A DNA stretch of 64,000 nucleotides, taken from positions 20,628,679-20,692,678 of the forward strand of contig OY759217.1 in the NCBI GenBank assembly GCA_963662175.1. Reading direction: 5' to 3'. Both the position numbers and the translations under genes were made by a program. Positions 10,810 to 21,333 of this stretch are shown in pieces. Numbering within the stretch: position 1 is the first letter of the stretch; every line of letters begins with the position of its first letter. A model generated the notes under the pieces. That model searched no databases. It was not told the DNA's origin and saw only the letters and a program-made list of their open reading frames with translations. The DNA is from Aradus depressus (Eukaryota; Arthropoda; Insecta; Hemiptera; Aradidae).

Positions 10810-11068
10810 TAGAAATAACAAATTAACAAGGATATATAGAAAAAGTGCATCAAGTTTCAACAATATAAAATTAACATTATAACAATCTTTGTTATTAATT
10901 CAATGCTAAACCAACCTTGAATCTTCCTGTTATTTGCCTAACATGACAGGAAGATTCAAGGTTGGTTTAGCATTGAATTAATAACAAAGATTGTTATAAT
11001 GTTAATTTTATATTGTTAAAACTTGATGCACTTTTTCTATATATATACTTGTTAATTTGTTATTTCTA

Positions 11069-11107
11069 GTCACTGATGATGGGAAGATTGGTCCCGAAAC
11101 GTTTGAC
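11069..11107 (+). ncRNA. Hammerhead-ribozyme-like motif (right arm)
   Basis: GUCA, CUGAUGA, U, then a GGGA..UCCC-type stem II (11081-11095), GAAA (11096-11099), C/G and U closing a two-pair stem III, cleavage-site U at 11103, then UGAC pairing with GUCA. It mirrors the left-arm motif. Because stem III is so short and palindromic (ACGU), efficient cleavage would be expected from dimers. Confidence 0.65.
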
Positions 11108-11794
11108 CATGTAATAAAAGAATTTTATAAATAAAAATTGGGAGTAAAAAATAAAAAGCTGCTTGATCAAAAAACCTATTATCACATATATGCTTCTTAC
11201 ACAATATTGAAGAAATATATTTTTAATGCTTGGATAAATATACATATGTACGTACATATAATAAATCAATGTTCAGTATGTACATATTTGTCAATTTAAT
11301 AAATGTTATCAACAAAATACATACGTGTTTTATTCCTTAGCTCACCTAAAAACACTTTTTTTTATAAAATAATAGATATATTTTTCTCATAAATTGATTA
11401 TTTCCGTTATCCGGCGTTTTCTGTTATCAGGCTTTACGTCGGTCCCGGCAACGCCGGATAAGGGAGAGTCTACTGTACTTTGTTTATAGCTGAGGAAGCA
11501 ACAATTAGGTGGCCTGGGATGGCTCTCATGTAGGGCAGGTTTCTTCACACTTTCCCGACGGAAAGTATTCTCAAACAGCTTTCCCCTCCCTTTAATTTTG
11601 GAAGTTCAATTTCATCATTAATTACAGCAGAAAATATGAGGATTCTGGCTTATAATTACAGAAACATGAGGTGGGACAGAGTGATGTCCTGGGCTGTGAT
11701 TAGGGTGTTTTTGTATCCCATCCCTTAAATTACTAACGAGATGGGTTCTAATTAAAAAGAGACCGACCGCCTGACAACTGACACTACCAGGCCA

Positions 11795-12060
11795 TTACAG
11801 CCCTCCACGAGTCATGGGGCCCACAGACAGAAGAGAGGGGCAATTTGAGTTGGGATCATATGGAAGGATGGTGGGTCTTTCAATCAGAGGGGATTTATGT
11901 GTGGACCTGGGGCGAAGAACAACAAATGGAAGTGTCTCTGTCTTGTTCAGGTCTAGCCAAGGAGTCAATTTCTTTCCCGTCAAACAGTGTCTAGAAGAAT
12001 ATAACCAACCGTTTGGAGACAAACTGCGTGAAGGAGACTGCACGTTTTGTGGGTAAAAAA
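11795..12060. other. GC-richer open region, possible exon
   Basis: Both strands are open over 240-360 bp and base composition is less AT-rich than the surroundings. The plus frame 11814-12056 ends at a possible donor (G followed by GTAAAA at about 12053). No family is recognised on either strand, so no product is proposed. Confidence 0.2.
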
Positions 12061-12129
12061 GAATTGTCTCCCATTCAGCATTCAAACCCACAGTTGTATT
12101 TCCAGTTAATATAATTATCTGCGCGACTC

Positions 12130-12470
12130 CATTCGAAGCAAGGTACGTCAACAATTCTTGATCTTGTCAATTCCATCGATCGACAGTTGTCCTCTAGCTC
12201 CCACTCAGAAATCCCCCCCCCCCCCCCCCCCTCCCCCCAAGACTGAGGCGGCGCTGCCCGAAAGACAAGTTGAGTAAAAAATATATTTCGGGAGTGCTGA
12301 CAGCGACCAGCTTCACGTCTTAGCACGTTCAGCTCTCCTCTTCTTGATCTGCCTCCACTGCTACTCAGTGTTCAGGCAAAATAAGATGGCGGGAGGTTCA
12401 CTAGGGACCCCGCGCCCTCCCCTGCCTATATTAAGTTGGAGGAATGGGTTTTCATCATAAAAAATGGAAT
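12130..12470 (+). pseudogene. LINE family A 3' end
   Basis: A short frame ending LRRRCPKDK near 12238-12270, preceded by a poly-C run, corresponds to the LINE C-terminus. The following 3' UTR matches the copy at 51.9 kb (GGGAGTGC, CGACCAGCTTC, CTGCCTCCACTGCT). Confidence 0.6.
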
Positions 12471-12889
12471 AAAAACATAGAATAGTATTAAAAACTATCT
12501 CAGAATATCTGTTTTCTAGATTTTTATGGCGCAAATTTTTCAATGGCCACTAAAATCAAAAACGACGAAAAAAAGTTGGTGTGAGGGAAATGTGCTTTTT
12601 AAAATAATTTTAGTTAGTCAAAACAAAAGTCAGTATTTGATAAAGTAATTTTCAAACGTTTGGTGTTCTGTTCTAAATAATGTGCCCCCCCTCCCCCCCC
12701 CCCCCCCCACGACCATGGGCCCCCAGGCTAGAATGGGCTAATTTCAAATGTGTGACTGAATTTTTTCAATATCACGTAATTCCTTTTTGGTCACATAGGT
12801 ACCAAAAAAAGTATATATATGTATATATTTCCTCATTAGAATAGCAGCAAGTTGTGCCAGTTGCGGCTTTGCGGTTATGGAACACGTAG

Positions 12890-13330
12890 TGACCGCAAGG
12901 ACATTTCATTTATGTATATATATTTTTATTTTATAATTGTTATTGTTATTTTGTTTTCCATGTTTTTTTTAAATATTTCGCACATTGTGACCTGAGGATG
13001 GACGTGAGAACATCCTGAAATGTCGTCGTGAAAAGACACTTCCAGAAAAGTTATCAACAAATATTATCTTAATTTTAATTAAATTAAAAAAAAAATCTAC
13101 TGTATTTATTATATACTTTATCTACGGTATAAAATTATATTTTTGTACTCATATTTTCAAATATTTATTTTTACTTTTTAGAAGTATTGTTAATTCTAAT
13201 CCATGTGTGTCAGACTCTAAGTATTAATATCTGTTTAAATATCTAAATTATAAGCTATCTTATTGTAAATATTCTTATGACTTATCTTATAACCATGTTA
13301 TGGTTTAAAAGGAATAAAAAAACAATCCTT
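12890..13330 (+). repeat. Dispersed repeat R1 copy
   Basis: It contains the hammerhead-like block (12987-13030), then AGTATTGTTAATTCTAATCC, GTCAGACTCTAAG, AACCATGTTATGG and a run into GGAATAAAA at the end. The arrangement equals that at 36.6-36.9 kb. Confidence 0.55.
12989..13027 (+). ncRNA. Hammerhead-like motif in R1
   Basis: GAC, CUGAGGA, U, a GGA..UCC stem II, an extra U, GAAA, a short UG segment, then GUC-type pairing. The core is consensus-compatible (CUGANGA, GAAA) but stem III is weak, so activity is doubtful. Confidence 0.35.
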
Positions 13331-13429
13331 ATTTAATGCTGAAAAATTTACCGGCAATGTACCCCAAAAAAAAACCAATTATATAATAAATAATTTTGCT
13401 TTCCCTTCGAAAACAATCAACTGTTTCCC

Positions 13430-13733
13430 TTCGGCCGATTCCGAGGAATATTAATAGGTGACGTTCTCTCATTCCCCCTCCCTTTTACAAATTTAATTAA
13501 AAATCAATAAATGCTCTCCATCATGGGGATCTGAATACACGTATACAATTTGATGTTGATACATTCATTCTATCACGTGTTATCGTGTTCACAAACTCAT
13601 ACATACAAAAAAATACGAAAATATGAAATTCCGATGAAATCTCAACATCGAATTTCTGACCTATTATACATAACTCCCCCCTCTACTTTGTATAGCTGGG
13701 GAAGTAATAAATCTATTGTAATGTATAAAAATA
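13430..13733. repeat. F3 repeat remnant
   Basis: Contains TTCGGCCGATTCCGAGGAA, the TGTTGATACATTCATTCTAT block, GAAATTCCGATGAAATC and TACTTTGTATAGCTGGGGAA, all shared with other F3 copies. Confidence 0.45.
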
Positions 13734-14460
13734 ATACACACATTAAAAATATTAAATTTTAAACATTAAAAAATTAATTATATTTATTTTTATATAAAAA
13801 GCAAATTTATTTTTAAACAAAAGAGTAAAAAAACGAAACACAGCCATCAGGAAAGTTTGAAGCCTGGGTAAAATGGCGACGGTCTGAGTGAATGTAGAGT
13901 GGTTTTATGCTTAAAGTGTGATGAACTAAATAGGAGTGTATTGACGGTGAAATTGATCCGCAAAGAAGGTACTTTTATTTGTTTATATGTACAGGATATA
14001 TGCCCAGAAATATATAACTTAATTTTTAAAAAATGGCCAAACTATAAAACAAAAAAAGAATTAATTAGTTTTAAAAATTTAGTTTTTAAGATTTTTTCCT
14101 TTGATTTTTTGTTTTAATGTTTTTTTATTTTTATTTTATAATGTAGTTGATCAAGAAAATAAACCCAATATTTGTTCTCATAGATTCTGTTCTATTAATT
14201 TTCCCTGTTAGCCCAGTAAAATTATTTGAAAACCTTTGGATTAGATTTAATATTATTAAAAATTATTAAAAATGGCATCTCTTGAGAAATCCAAGTGAAA
14301 AATTTGTAAATTGCACTTTTTTTTATACGTGCACTTTGCACGTCTTGAACTTTTGTTACTTTTTTAGGGCCCCTTTTCGAAAAACTACTGTAGAAATCAA
14401 AATTTAGTAAAAGAAAAGAGATGAAATTTCTACAGGAAATGTGGTAATTTATTGTTTCTT
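13734..14460 (+). repeat. LTR-like repeat, second copy
   Basis: Homologous throughout to 5212-5960 (for example TTGACGGTGAAATTGATCCG and AGGATATATGCCCAGAAATA), ending in ATTTCTACAGGAAATGTGG. Relationship to the LTRs at 21897 and 26249 is through the 3' third. Confidence 0.55.
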
Positions 14461-14984
14461 TTTGTTTTAATTATTATTGTTTATTTCATTATTATTAACT
14501 ATTATTTATTTATCATTTATTTAAGTACACTAAAACCTCTCTTTTATTATATTATCACACTATTTATTTTCTTTGTGGTTATCAGCTAAGACTATAATGA
14601 GGGAAGGTATTTGATGGGTGGAAGTGTTAAGAAATTCCAAGGGAAACCCTATAATTAAGGATATAAGGTTTTGAGGAGGGGCCTTTAGGGGATGGAGTCT
14701 CTTCTATAAGACATTTTTGGGGCTTTGTGGTAGGATGGGGGGAGTTGAGTAGCAGACAACAGGCTTGTTACTCAGTTGGGTGTTGTGAGGGCAACAAGTT
14801 CTCTAACGACGGTCCCTCGCTCCTTTTAGTTTGAGACAAGGAACCCAACTTGTACTCTATCCGTACACAAATATATGTTCTGTGGTAAAGGAAATTATGT
14901 TGTTGTTAAATAAAAATATAAATATATAAATAATAATTGAATTAATAATAATGAAATAATAATTAAATAAGCAATAAATTACGA

Positions 14985-15420
14985 CATTTCCTGTAGAAAT
15001 TATATAACTCTGGTCTTTTACTAAAATTTGATTTCTACAGTAATTTCCAAAAAGGGCCCTAAAAAATATCAAAAGTTCAAGAAATTAAAAAATTTCAGTT
15101 AACAAACTTTTCATTTGGATTTCTAAAGAGATGCCATGTTTTCTTTTAAATTTCAATAATATTAAATCTAATTCAAAGGGTTTCAAATTATTTTCCTGGG
15201 CCATCAGGGAAAATTAATAGCATAGAATTTACGAGAACAATTAATTGAGTTTATTTTCTTACAACTCACACTTACTTAATTCATCACATCTTAAGCCTAA
15301 ACAACAACTCTCTGTCCACCTTCTCTCTCAACCCAGACCACACACCATTGACTCCTCTACATTTATTCAAAAACAGCTGATGGCCGTGTTATGTTTTCTA
15401 CCCATTTATTTTAAAACAAA
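14985..15420 (-). repeat. LTR-like repeat, inverted third copy
   Basis: Same family in the opposite orientation: begins CATTTCCTGTAGAAAT, then AAAAGGGCCCTAAAAAATAT, GATTTCTAAAGAGATGCCAT and AACAGCTGATGGCCGTG. Together with 13734-14460 it forms a large imperfect inverted pair about 500 bp apart. Confidence 0.5.
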
Positions 15421-15768
15421 ATGCATTCATATTATTTATTTACTAATTCAGTTGCTTCTTGGATTTTATAGAAAAATAAATATAATTAATTTTTTATTAT
15501 TATTAATTTTTTACATTGCATATGATAAATTACTGAGAAGGTGCGAAACTTCCAAAAATATAAGTTGTCCAAATGTAAGTTGTTGACAAAACTTTATGAA
15601 AAACCGTCCTGGAATTTCCTTTTGAAACTCGTTTTTAGACGTTTGCTTGTTTACGCGAAAACTGCTAGGCCTATCGAAAAACTGATTCATTCCAAAAATT
15701 TTTTTTTTAATTTCAAACTAAACTAACGCCCTTAGAATTGAGATAGGACTAATACAAACAAAATGATA

Positions 15769-15940
15769 TTCACCTCGGGGTCTTTAACGAGTACCTGACA
15801 TCGCACAGGCTCGGGACCATGGCTTAACGTCCCATCCGAAGAACGGCGTGTTCAAAGTTTTTTCACTTCCCTGGTAAAAAAACCTATGGGCCTCAGTCGA
15901 GTTTCGAACCTGCGATTTTGAGTTCAGTTGGCTAGCACGT
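15769..15940 (-). mobile_element. SINE family 1, partial
   Basis: Contains TCTTTAACGAGTACCTGACA, AACGTCCCATCCGAAGAACG and GAGTTTCGAACC (B-box complement). Head and tail are eroded. Confidence 0.75.
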
Positions 15941-16311
15941 AATAGTAACAATAATAAAGTAACAATAGTGATGTGTTATGGGTATATAAGCTGTATTAAT
16001 TGATATTTTGCACTTTTCCAAATAAACTTTCGGGCAAAAATGTAGGTATTTGTAATTTTATCTGAAATGTGTATCTGTTATATTAATTACATCTTTTCGG
16101 AAATATGACTGTTCACTTGATGTTCTTCCGATTCAAAGTTTGTAAGTTTCTAGAGAATGACCATCTTCATTATGTTCAGAAATTACTCAAAGAGTGAGAG
16201 CCATGTTGGCCGTGCGGGCTACAGCGTAGGGCTTTGGTCACATGGTCTCACCATGGTTTGCGGGTTCGAATCCCATCCGGGAGTGATTTTTATTTCGTAG
16301 GTAGAACTTCC

Positions 16312-17104
16312 GTTTGCGGATGACGTGGCCTTCTTAGGAAACAGCCCAGAAGAAGTTAAAAGTAAGGCGGGAAAACTACTTAAGCACAGCTGCAGAGTAG
16401 GGCTGGAAGTTAATGTCGACAAGAGCGACTACCTTATAGTCAGTAAGAATATTCATCTGGAGCAGGAATTAAATGTGGGGACCTTCTCCTTCCCAAGAGT
16501 TGAGAACTTCAGGTATCTCGGGTCCACGGTAACTAGCATCAACTCGATGTTGGAGGAGGTGGACAGAAGACTTCTGCAGGCCCAAAGAGCGTATTTCTCT
16601 GTCATCAAGCTGCTACAGTCCAGAGCCTTGTCAAGGAACCTGAAGTATAGGATCTACAGCTCCATGGTAAAGCCCGTTCTGATCTATGGGTGTGAAACCT
16701 GGACCCTGACCTCACATCTGGAGAAACGTTTCCAGAAGTATGAAAATAAAGTGCTGAGGAAGATAGCAGGTCCGGTCAAGGATAGAGAAACCCAAGAGTG
16801 GAGGATCAGAACCAACAGGGAGCTGAGGGACATCTTCTGGCAACACCCGACCGTAGTTGCAGATAAGATGGGCTGGACACGTGGTGAGAAGCGGACAGCA
16901 GACAGCCATAGGACGCATCATGGACGCTCAGGTCCAAGGAGCCAGATCACGAGGAAGACCAAGGCTGAGGTGGGCTGACCTGGTGAAGAAGGATGCTGTG
17001 GAACACCACGTGGTGAACTGGCGACCGGTGGCGCACGACAGATCGCGGTGGAGAAGGCTAGTGTGGGCGGCTAAGGATCTTCAGGGTTCGTCGCCAACGG
17101 AGTA
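16312..17104 (+). pseudogene. LINE reverse transcriptase C-terminal part, frameshifted
   Basis: The frame opens at the catalytic FADD motif (16314-16324) and continues with FLGNSPEEVKSKAGKLL, FRYLGSTVTS, MVKPVLIYGCETWTLT and KYENKVLRKIAG, the thumb and post-RT region of endonuclease-type LINEs. Near 16866 a frameshift moves the protein to the frame read IRWAGHVVRSGQQ, GRPRLRWADLVKKD, ending at TAA just before the tail. The palm fingers and N-terminal endonuclease are absent. RTE or a related clade is likely from the YGCETWTLT and RPRLRW motifs. Confidence 0.8.
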
Positions 17105-17121
17105 AGAGTAAGAGTAAGTAA
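16312..17121 (+). mobile_element. 5'-truncated LINE insertion
   Basis: The fragment is flanked by a 12-bp target duplication GGTAGAACTTCC (16300-16311 and 17122-17133) and ends in an AGTAAG-type short tandem tail, a typical target-primed reverse transcription product. It starts one codon before the reverse transcriptase FADD motif, so most of the element is missing. Confidence 0.85.
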
Positions 17122-17165
17122 GGTAGAACTTCCTCCCGGGGCCATAGATGTCGTAATTAACTAGG

Positions 17166-18150
17166 TAACACCATGGCTAATATGCATCGTACATAAATCC
17201 AGAAATAAAATTTCGACTCGGCTTAATAAAGTATTATCCTAACTCAAGAGTTGGGCAGCGACCAAGGGGTAGAGCAGGTAGGACAATGATATAAAAGTCT
17301 AGATTTTATTGATGAGATGAAATTTATTTCTCAAGAAACTGGTTCACTCTTGAAGAATATAATAGAATCCTACTATCGATATCATATTTCATGTTATATT
17401 TATTCTTTTGTGTCACTACTGAGGGATAGCGGGTTCAGAATAATGATACTTACGGACTGAGATGTATTCAGAAATAAATAAATAAAATAACAAATTTAAA
17501 AAAAAAAAAGTTTTACGTTTTCCCTCTTAACAAATGTCAATATCATTTCAAATCAAGACACACAAAAATATATTTGAAGCATTTATTGGTTTTAATATTC
17601 CGGAGTTTTGGGTCAATTTAAATTTGGGACAAGAGTGAATTAGTAAGTGTCTCATTCCTCCCCTATTTCAAGGAACTAACTCCACCTAGACTAATTTCAA
17701 CTCCAGTAGGATGTCTTAAATATTTTTAGAAATTTGGATACTATCCTCGGCGAGGTATGGGCGAGAGCTTCAGTACCGCTAATGAGTGATTTCAACCAAC
17801 CAAAAGAAGAAAATAAAAAAACGTCTTTATTCATTTCTATTAAAGCTCCTCTGTTTAGGTTGGAGACCTGGAATATGGTTTGGAACCCTCAGTAAAGCTT
17901 CTGGATAAACTTTGGACAGATGCCAGATGCCTTATCGTCTCTACTTGTCATTTTGCCGAGTGATAAATTTTTAATTTTCTTGGATTGTATTGCCAAGGCC
18001 TGATTTAAACAGAAAAAAATCGTGAGTCCTCCTCATAATTTTTGGGTAATCTTTAAGGCACCCTGCTTTTAACCCCATGCCTACCTGAGGCCAAAAAATT
18101 TAATCATTTTGGCGGGAATGCATGGTACGTATATTAATAATAATAATATT
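17166..18150. other. Intergenic, nothing recognised
   Basis: AT-rich sequence without family signatures or splice-bounded frames. Confidence 0.35.
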
Positions 18151-18154
18151 TATT

Positions 18155-18245
18155 TCCGTTAAACTAGGCGTGGCCAACCCAAACGATCTTGCGGGCCAGT
18201 TTGGAAATGCATCATAATCCCGCGGACCGCATATAAAATTATATA
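18155..18245 (+). repeat. hAT-type terminal remnant
   Basis: TAGGCGTGGCCAACCCAAAC followed by GCGGGCCAG resembles the CAGGGGTGGCCAAC..GCGGGCC end common in hAT elements. The other end was not found. Confidence 0.4.
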
Positions 18246-19162
18246 TCCCCATATCTCCCCTCAGTGACTAGGGAGTGTGACCCATGGGGTGATTAACCCC
18301 ATTTTGACATGGCCATTATCTCTCATAGCATATTTGCTTCTTGTATTTTCTTTTTAATTAATTATTTTTTAATCAACTATTTTTGTTTACTCCATATTTT
18401 TGTTTATATAATTTTGTAAGTAATGAAATATTGCAAAGTTAATTTTAACTTATACATATAAGCACTGCTAATGTATATATTTAATATAAGCCCTGAAGAA
18501 AGCAACCTCAGTACCAAAAGCTTGACACAAAGTCTACAAGTTTGTTTTTCTCGACCACAAGATCTCTGCTCTCTTCTTATTCTATTGTTGGTCAATCCTT
18601 CTAAATATTGATACCAGGAAGAACCACAATCAAATGAAGCAGGATGCCAGACCCTGGAAATGTGATTAATTAGTTACTGACCGAGTTGCTAATCAACATG
18701 TGAGATTACAAACAGTTGTGGAGCAACAGGGGGAGGTCTGATGTTGCTGTCAATTTGTTGTTGCCAATTCCGTCTGGAGGGAGGGTTGCCAAACCGAATT
18801 AGGAAGTTGCTCTACCTCGGTCTTCTCTTGGTTATCTTCTTTTACGAGACACCTGGCTAACTCTAGAAATGAAATTAAAAGAGCCCTTTCCAACTCAACT
18901 CAACTGCTCTCAAAGCCAACACCTAGAAATAAACATTGATAAATAAAATAAAATTATTTTTTTCAAATATTGTCTAAACCACTAAAAAAAAAAGTCGTCG
19001 GTGAATCATCAGCCATGTAATTCCCTAGATCGAATTGAGGTGCTCATAACAAAAACATCCCTTGTCAATTTTCTTACGTTTTTGAGATTTCAGCGCATTC
19101 TTATAGTAGAAGATGGTACTAATAACCCTGTTAATAGAGTGCAAAAAAGAACGGCCCCTGAC

Positions 19163-20038
19163 TAGGGTTCTATCGATACCACAAAATATCGATGCTTTTA
19201 CTCATGAGTAGTATCTAATAAAACTTTCGATACTACTCAAGTATCGAATAAAAAGTATCGATACCTACTCGTATCGATTGAATCGAGTACTTTGATATAA
19301 TTAATTTTAAACCATGTCTAATATATATATATATACCTATATAATAATAATAAAAAACACAATACAATTTGAAAGATATATGTAAATGAGATACTGTAGT
19401 GGGCATAAGAAACAAATAAATCAAATCTAATAAGTTAAAATTGTATTATTAAAAACATACTGAATGTAATAAAAAACCTTATAAAATAAACATACAGTTT
19501 ATTTTTACTAAGGATATAAAACTACTGGAGACTATTCGTATTCCGACAATATTTCACTATTTTAAAACACTTTTTGCAAGTCGCTGAGATCGAAACGTTC
19601 TTAGTGTAATAAATCCACACTTTCGTCGTAGGACGAGGCATTATAATTTGTAATTGACCAAATGAAAAATAAAATAAAATAATGAAATCGTAATCATGTT
19701 CACGGTTCTCTTCAAAATCAAACAAACGTATACCTTCATAAACCATAAACCGTTTAATGTAAATAAGGTAAGAAATAAGGACGCATCATGCAGACTGCGT
19801 GATTTTACTGCAACAACAAATAAAAGAAAATTGTAAGAAATTAAATGTTAAACGATTTTGAAGAGTTGAAAAATGTATATAAGTTTTTCTAATTGTTGAA
19901 ATTTGAAACGAGTACTTTGAATCGATACAAGTAATATCTATTCGATACCTACTTGGTATCGAAAGAAAAGTATCGATACCAAAAGTACTTGGTATCTGAT
20001 AAAAGTATAGATACTTTACTTGTATCGATAGATCCCTA
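19163..20038 (-). mobile_element. hAT element, deleted, nested
   Basis: The 8-bp duplication CCCCTGAC is perfect (19155-19162 and 20039-20046). Ends are TAGGG(T/A)TCTATCGATAC inverted repeats. Subterminal GTATCGATAC-type palindromes are repeated many times on both sides, as expected for hAT transposase binding. A BED zinc-finger fragment lies inside. Confidence 0.85.
19522..19641 (-). pseudogene. hAT transposase N-terminus, BED-type zinc finger
   Basis: Starting at MPRPTTKVWIYYTKN the 39-residue frame shows the BED pattern: VW-x-Y-Y, then A-x-C-x2-C (ATCKKC), then NTNSLQ where a full domain continues to the HxxxH. It stops at TAG after LQ, so the histidine half and the catalytic domain are lost. 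The initiator ATG and VW spacing fit hAT transposase starts. Confidence 0.65.
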
Positions 20039-20683
20039 CCCCTGACTAGAGTTACAGACCTGAGAATTTGACCGGTTCTGCAAAAACGTGTCAACTGACA
20101 AGGGCGTTTATTGATGGAAATGATGGACTTATGAATAAATGTGTAATAATATACTTTTTATTTTATATACTGTCTATTTTTTCTTATTAGTTCTAAGTAT
20201 TTTTTGACAAGCTTTATATAAGGTACTAATATTGTTCCATTAAAACAGTGGATAAACAAGTTTTATTTCTTTTTGCGCCCATTTTTATTTCATACAAAAA
20301 AAAACCTTGTCAGGGGTTATGCAATTTCTGAGGATTGGCTACCCCTCTTAAGCATAGCAGAGTTTGGCAAAATTTATGTCATTAGTTTACTAATATACCC
20401 AACTAAGCATTTGCAAAAAATCATTTGCATTACTTGAACCTGAAAGAAGCACAAACGTTTTTTTCTTTTTCCTGAAAATTTGCTATTTTAGACTAGGGCT
20501 GTTTTTGTTATGAGCACCTCAATTAATCAATTAACTTTTTGTTTCCTCTTCAAAACTAGTCGATCGTTTGCACTAATATTCAACAGTTGACTTACATAGG
20601 GTTCCTAAATCCTCATAGTAATTGTAAGTAATTTTTAAATCGTAACTCATAGCAACGAACTGAAAAATATGTGATTTGGCTAT

Positions 20684-20886
20684 TACAGGACTTTCTTATA
20701 CCAACTACGCTTACAGATCACTCTCTTTCCCCCTTCTCAAATTAATTTCATACTGGCATTACTGGGTATAAGAATGTCTACTCTCAAGATAACATTGTAC
20801 GATGAGACAAAATGAAAAGATTTTGAGAAGGTGACGGGGAGAAAAAGTGATCTGTAAACGCGGTTGGTATAAGAATGTCCTGTAAT
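20684..20886. mobile_element. MITE (28-kb family), copy
   Basis: About 200 bp, almost entirely terminal inverted repeat: ATTACAGGACTTTCTTATAC on the left and GTATAAGAATGTCCTGTAAT on the right, with AGATCACTCTCTTTCCCCC and its complement just inside. Confidence 0.75.
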
Positions 20887-20924
20887 CTTCACATCACATA
20901 TTTTTATTTGTTTTCGTTAACCCT

Positions 20925-21333
20925 CCTCGGTGGTAATGCTTCGCAAGCTGATGTCATCATTAAGTCGAGGTTCCTGACACCCTGCATTATTACAATAATG
21001 TTCGTCTCTACATATTTTTGTTTACTCGCCTCCAACTAAGACTGGAGACACTCAGTCCTATTTCACGGTTCGTCGACTCTCCCAATACTAGGCATTCTTC
21101 TCTTCAACTCGCCCCACACCCCCGACTTGCCCTAAAACTGATTTGAATCGTGACCTGGTTTTACAACCCTTCCTTACCCTCATATCGTAGATCTTAACTG
21201 GCATCCCACTTTTTTTTTTTTTTTTTTGGCGCGCTCCTCTCCTTTTTAGTTTTTCGCTCGAACAATTTCAATTTCATTTTAGTTGGAGTACGTTTACTTC
21301 CCCAGTTATAGTACGATGTATAAGGTAAGTTAT
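20925..21333. other. Spacer with poly-T and F3 block
   Basis: No gene is supported. A long T-run occurs near 21210 and a TTCCCCAGTTATAGTACGAT block near 21300 matches one end of F3 repeats. Confidence 0.35.

Larger units (their letters stand above)
10701..11213 (-). mobile_element. Palindromic ribozyme-bearing retroelement inside pogo
   Basis: Two arms of about 235 bp (10701-10928 and 10945-11179) are nearly perfect reverse complements around a short centre. A 3' extension of about 35 bp (11180-11213) matches the ORF end at 4664-4700. The direct repeat ATATTTTTAAT flanks it on both sides (about 10690-10700 and 11216-11226), a likely target duplication. Each arm carries a hammerhead-like motif. 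Strand follows the homologous ORF tail. Confidence 0.7.
10018..11475 (+). mobile_element. pogo-like DNA transposon, internally deleted
   Basis: The terminal inverted repeats are GTAGACTCTCCCTTNTCC on the left and AGGGAGAGTCTACTG on the right, with additional TTATCCGGCG-type subterminal repeats and TA immediately outside the right end, as expected for pogo/Tigger elements. A transposase C-terminus remains (see 10510). The middle of the transposase is missing and a palindromic retroelement sits at 10701-11213. Confidence 0.75.
16199..17160 (+). mobile_element. tRNA-derived SINE family 2, interrupted by a LINE
   Basis: The tRNA-like head at 16205-16285 resembles a class II (long variable arm) tRNA: GTTGGCCGTGCGGGCTA, then a GGTCTCACCATGG variable region and a perfect B-box GGGTTCGAATCCC. 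After TATTTCGTAGGTAGAACTTC the copy is split by a LINE and resumes at 17122 with GGTAGAACTTCCTCC and GGGGCCATAGATGTCGTAA. A second copy at 63235-63376 gives the uninterrupted order. Confidence 0.75.
19037..20520. mobile_element. DNA transposon with 4-bp target duplication, host of a hAT
   Basis: Inverted ends GAGGTGCTCATAACAAAAAC (19037) and its complement (to 20520) are perfect over 21 bp. AATT lies on both sides, and an F3 copy at about 30780 shows the site with one AATT, so a 4-bp duplication is supported. No transposase frame remains. Four-base duplications occur in Sola, Chapaev and Ginger groups; which one applies is not decidable here. Confidence 0.65.

Noticed and set aside
12210..12232. 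Poly-C and poly-G runs as functional G-quadruplex sites
   Set aside because: Pure homopolymers in repeat tails; length is uncertain and no regulatory context is visible.
18484..18525. Hammerhead-like CTGAAGA..AAAAGC near 18490
   Set aside because: GAAA is missing and stems do not form.
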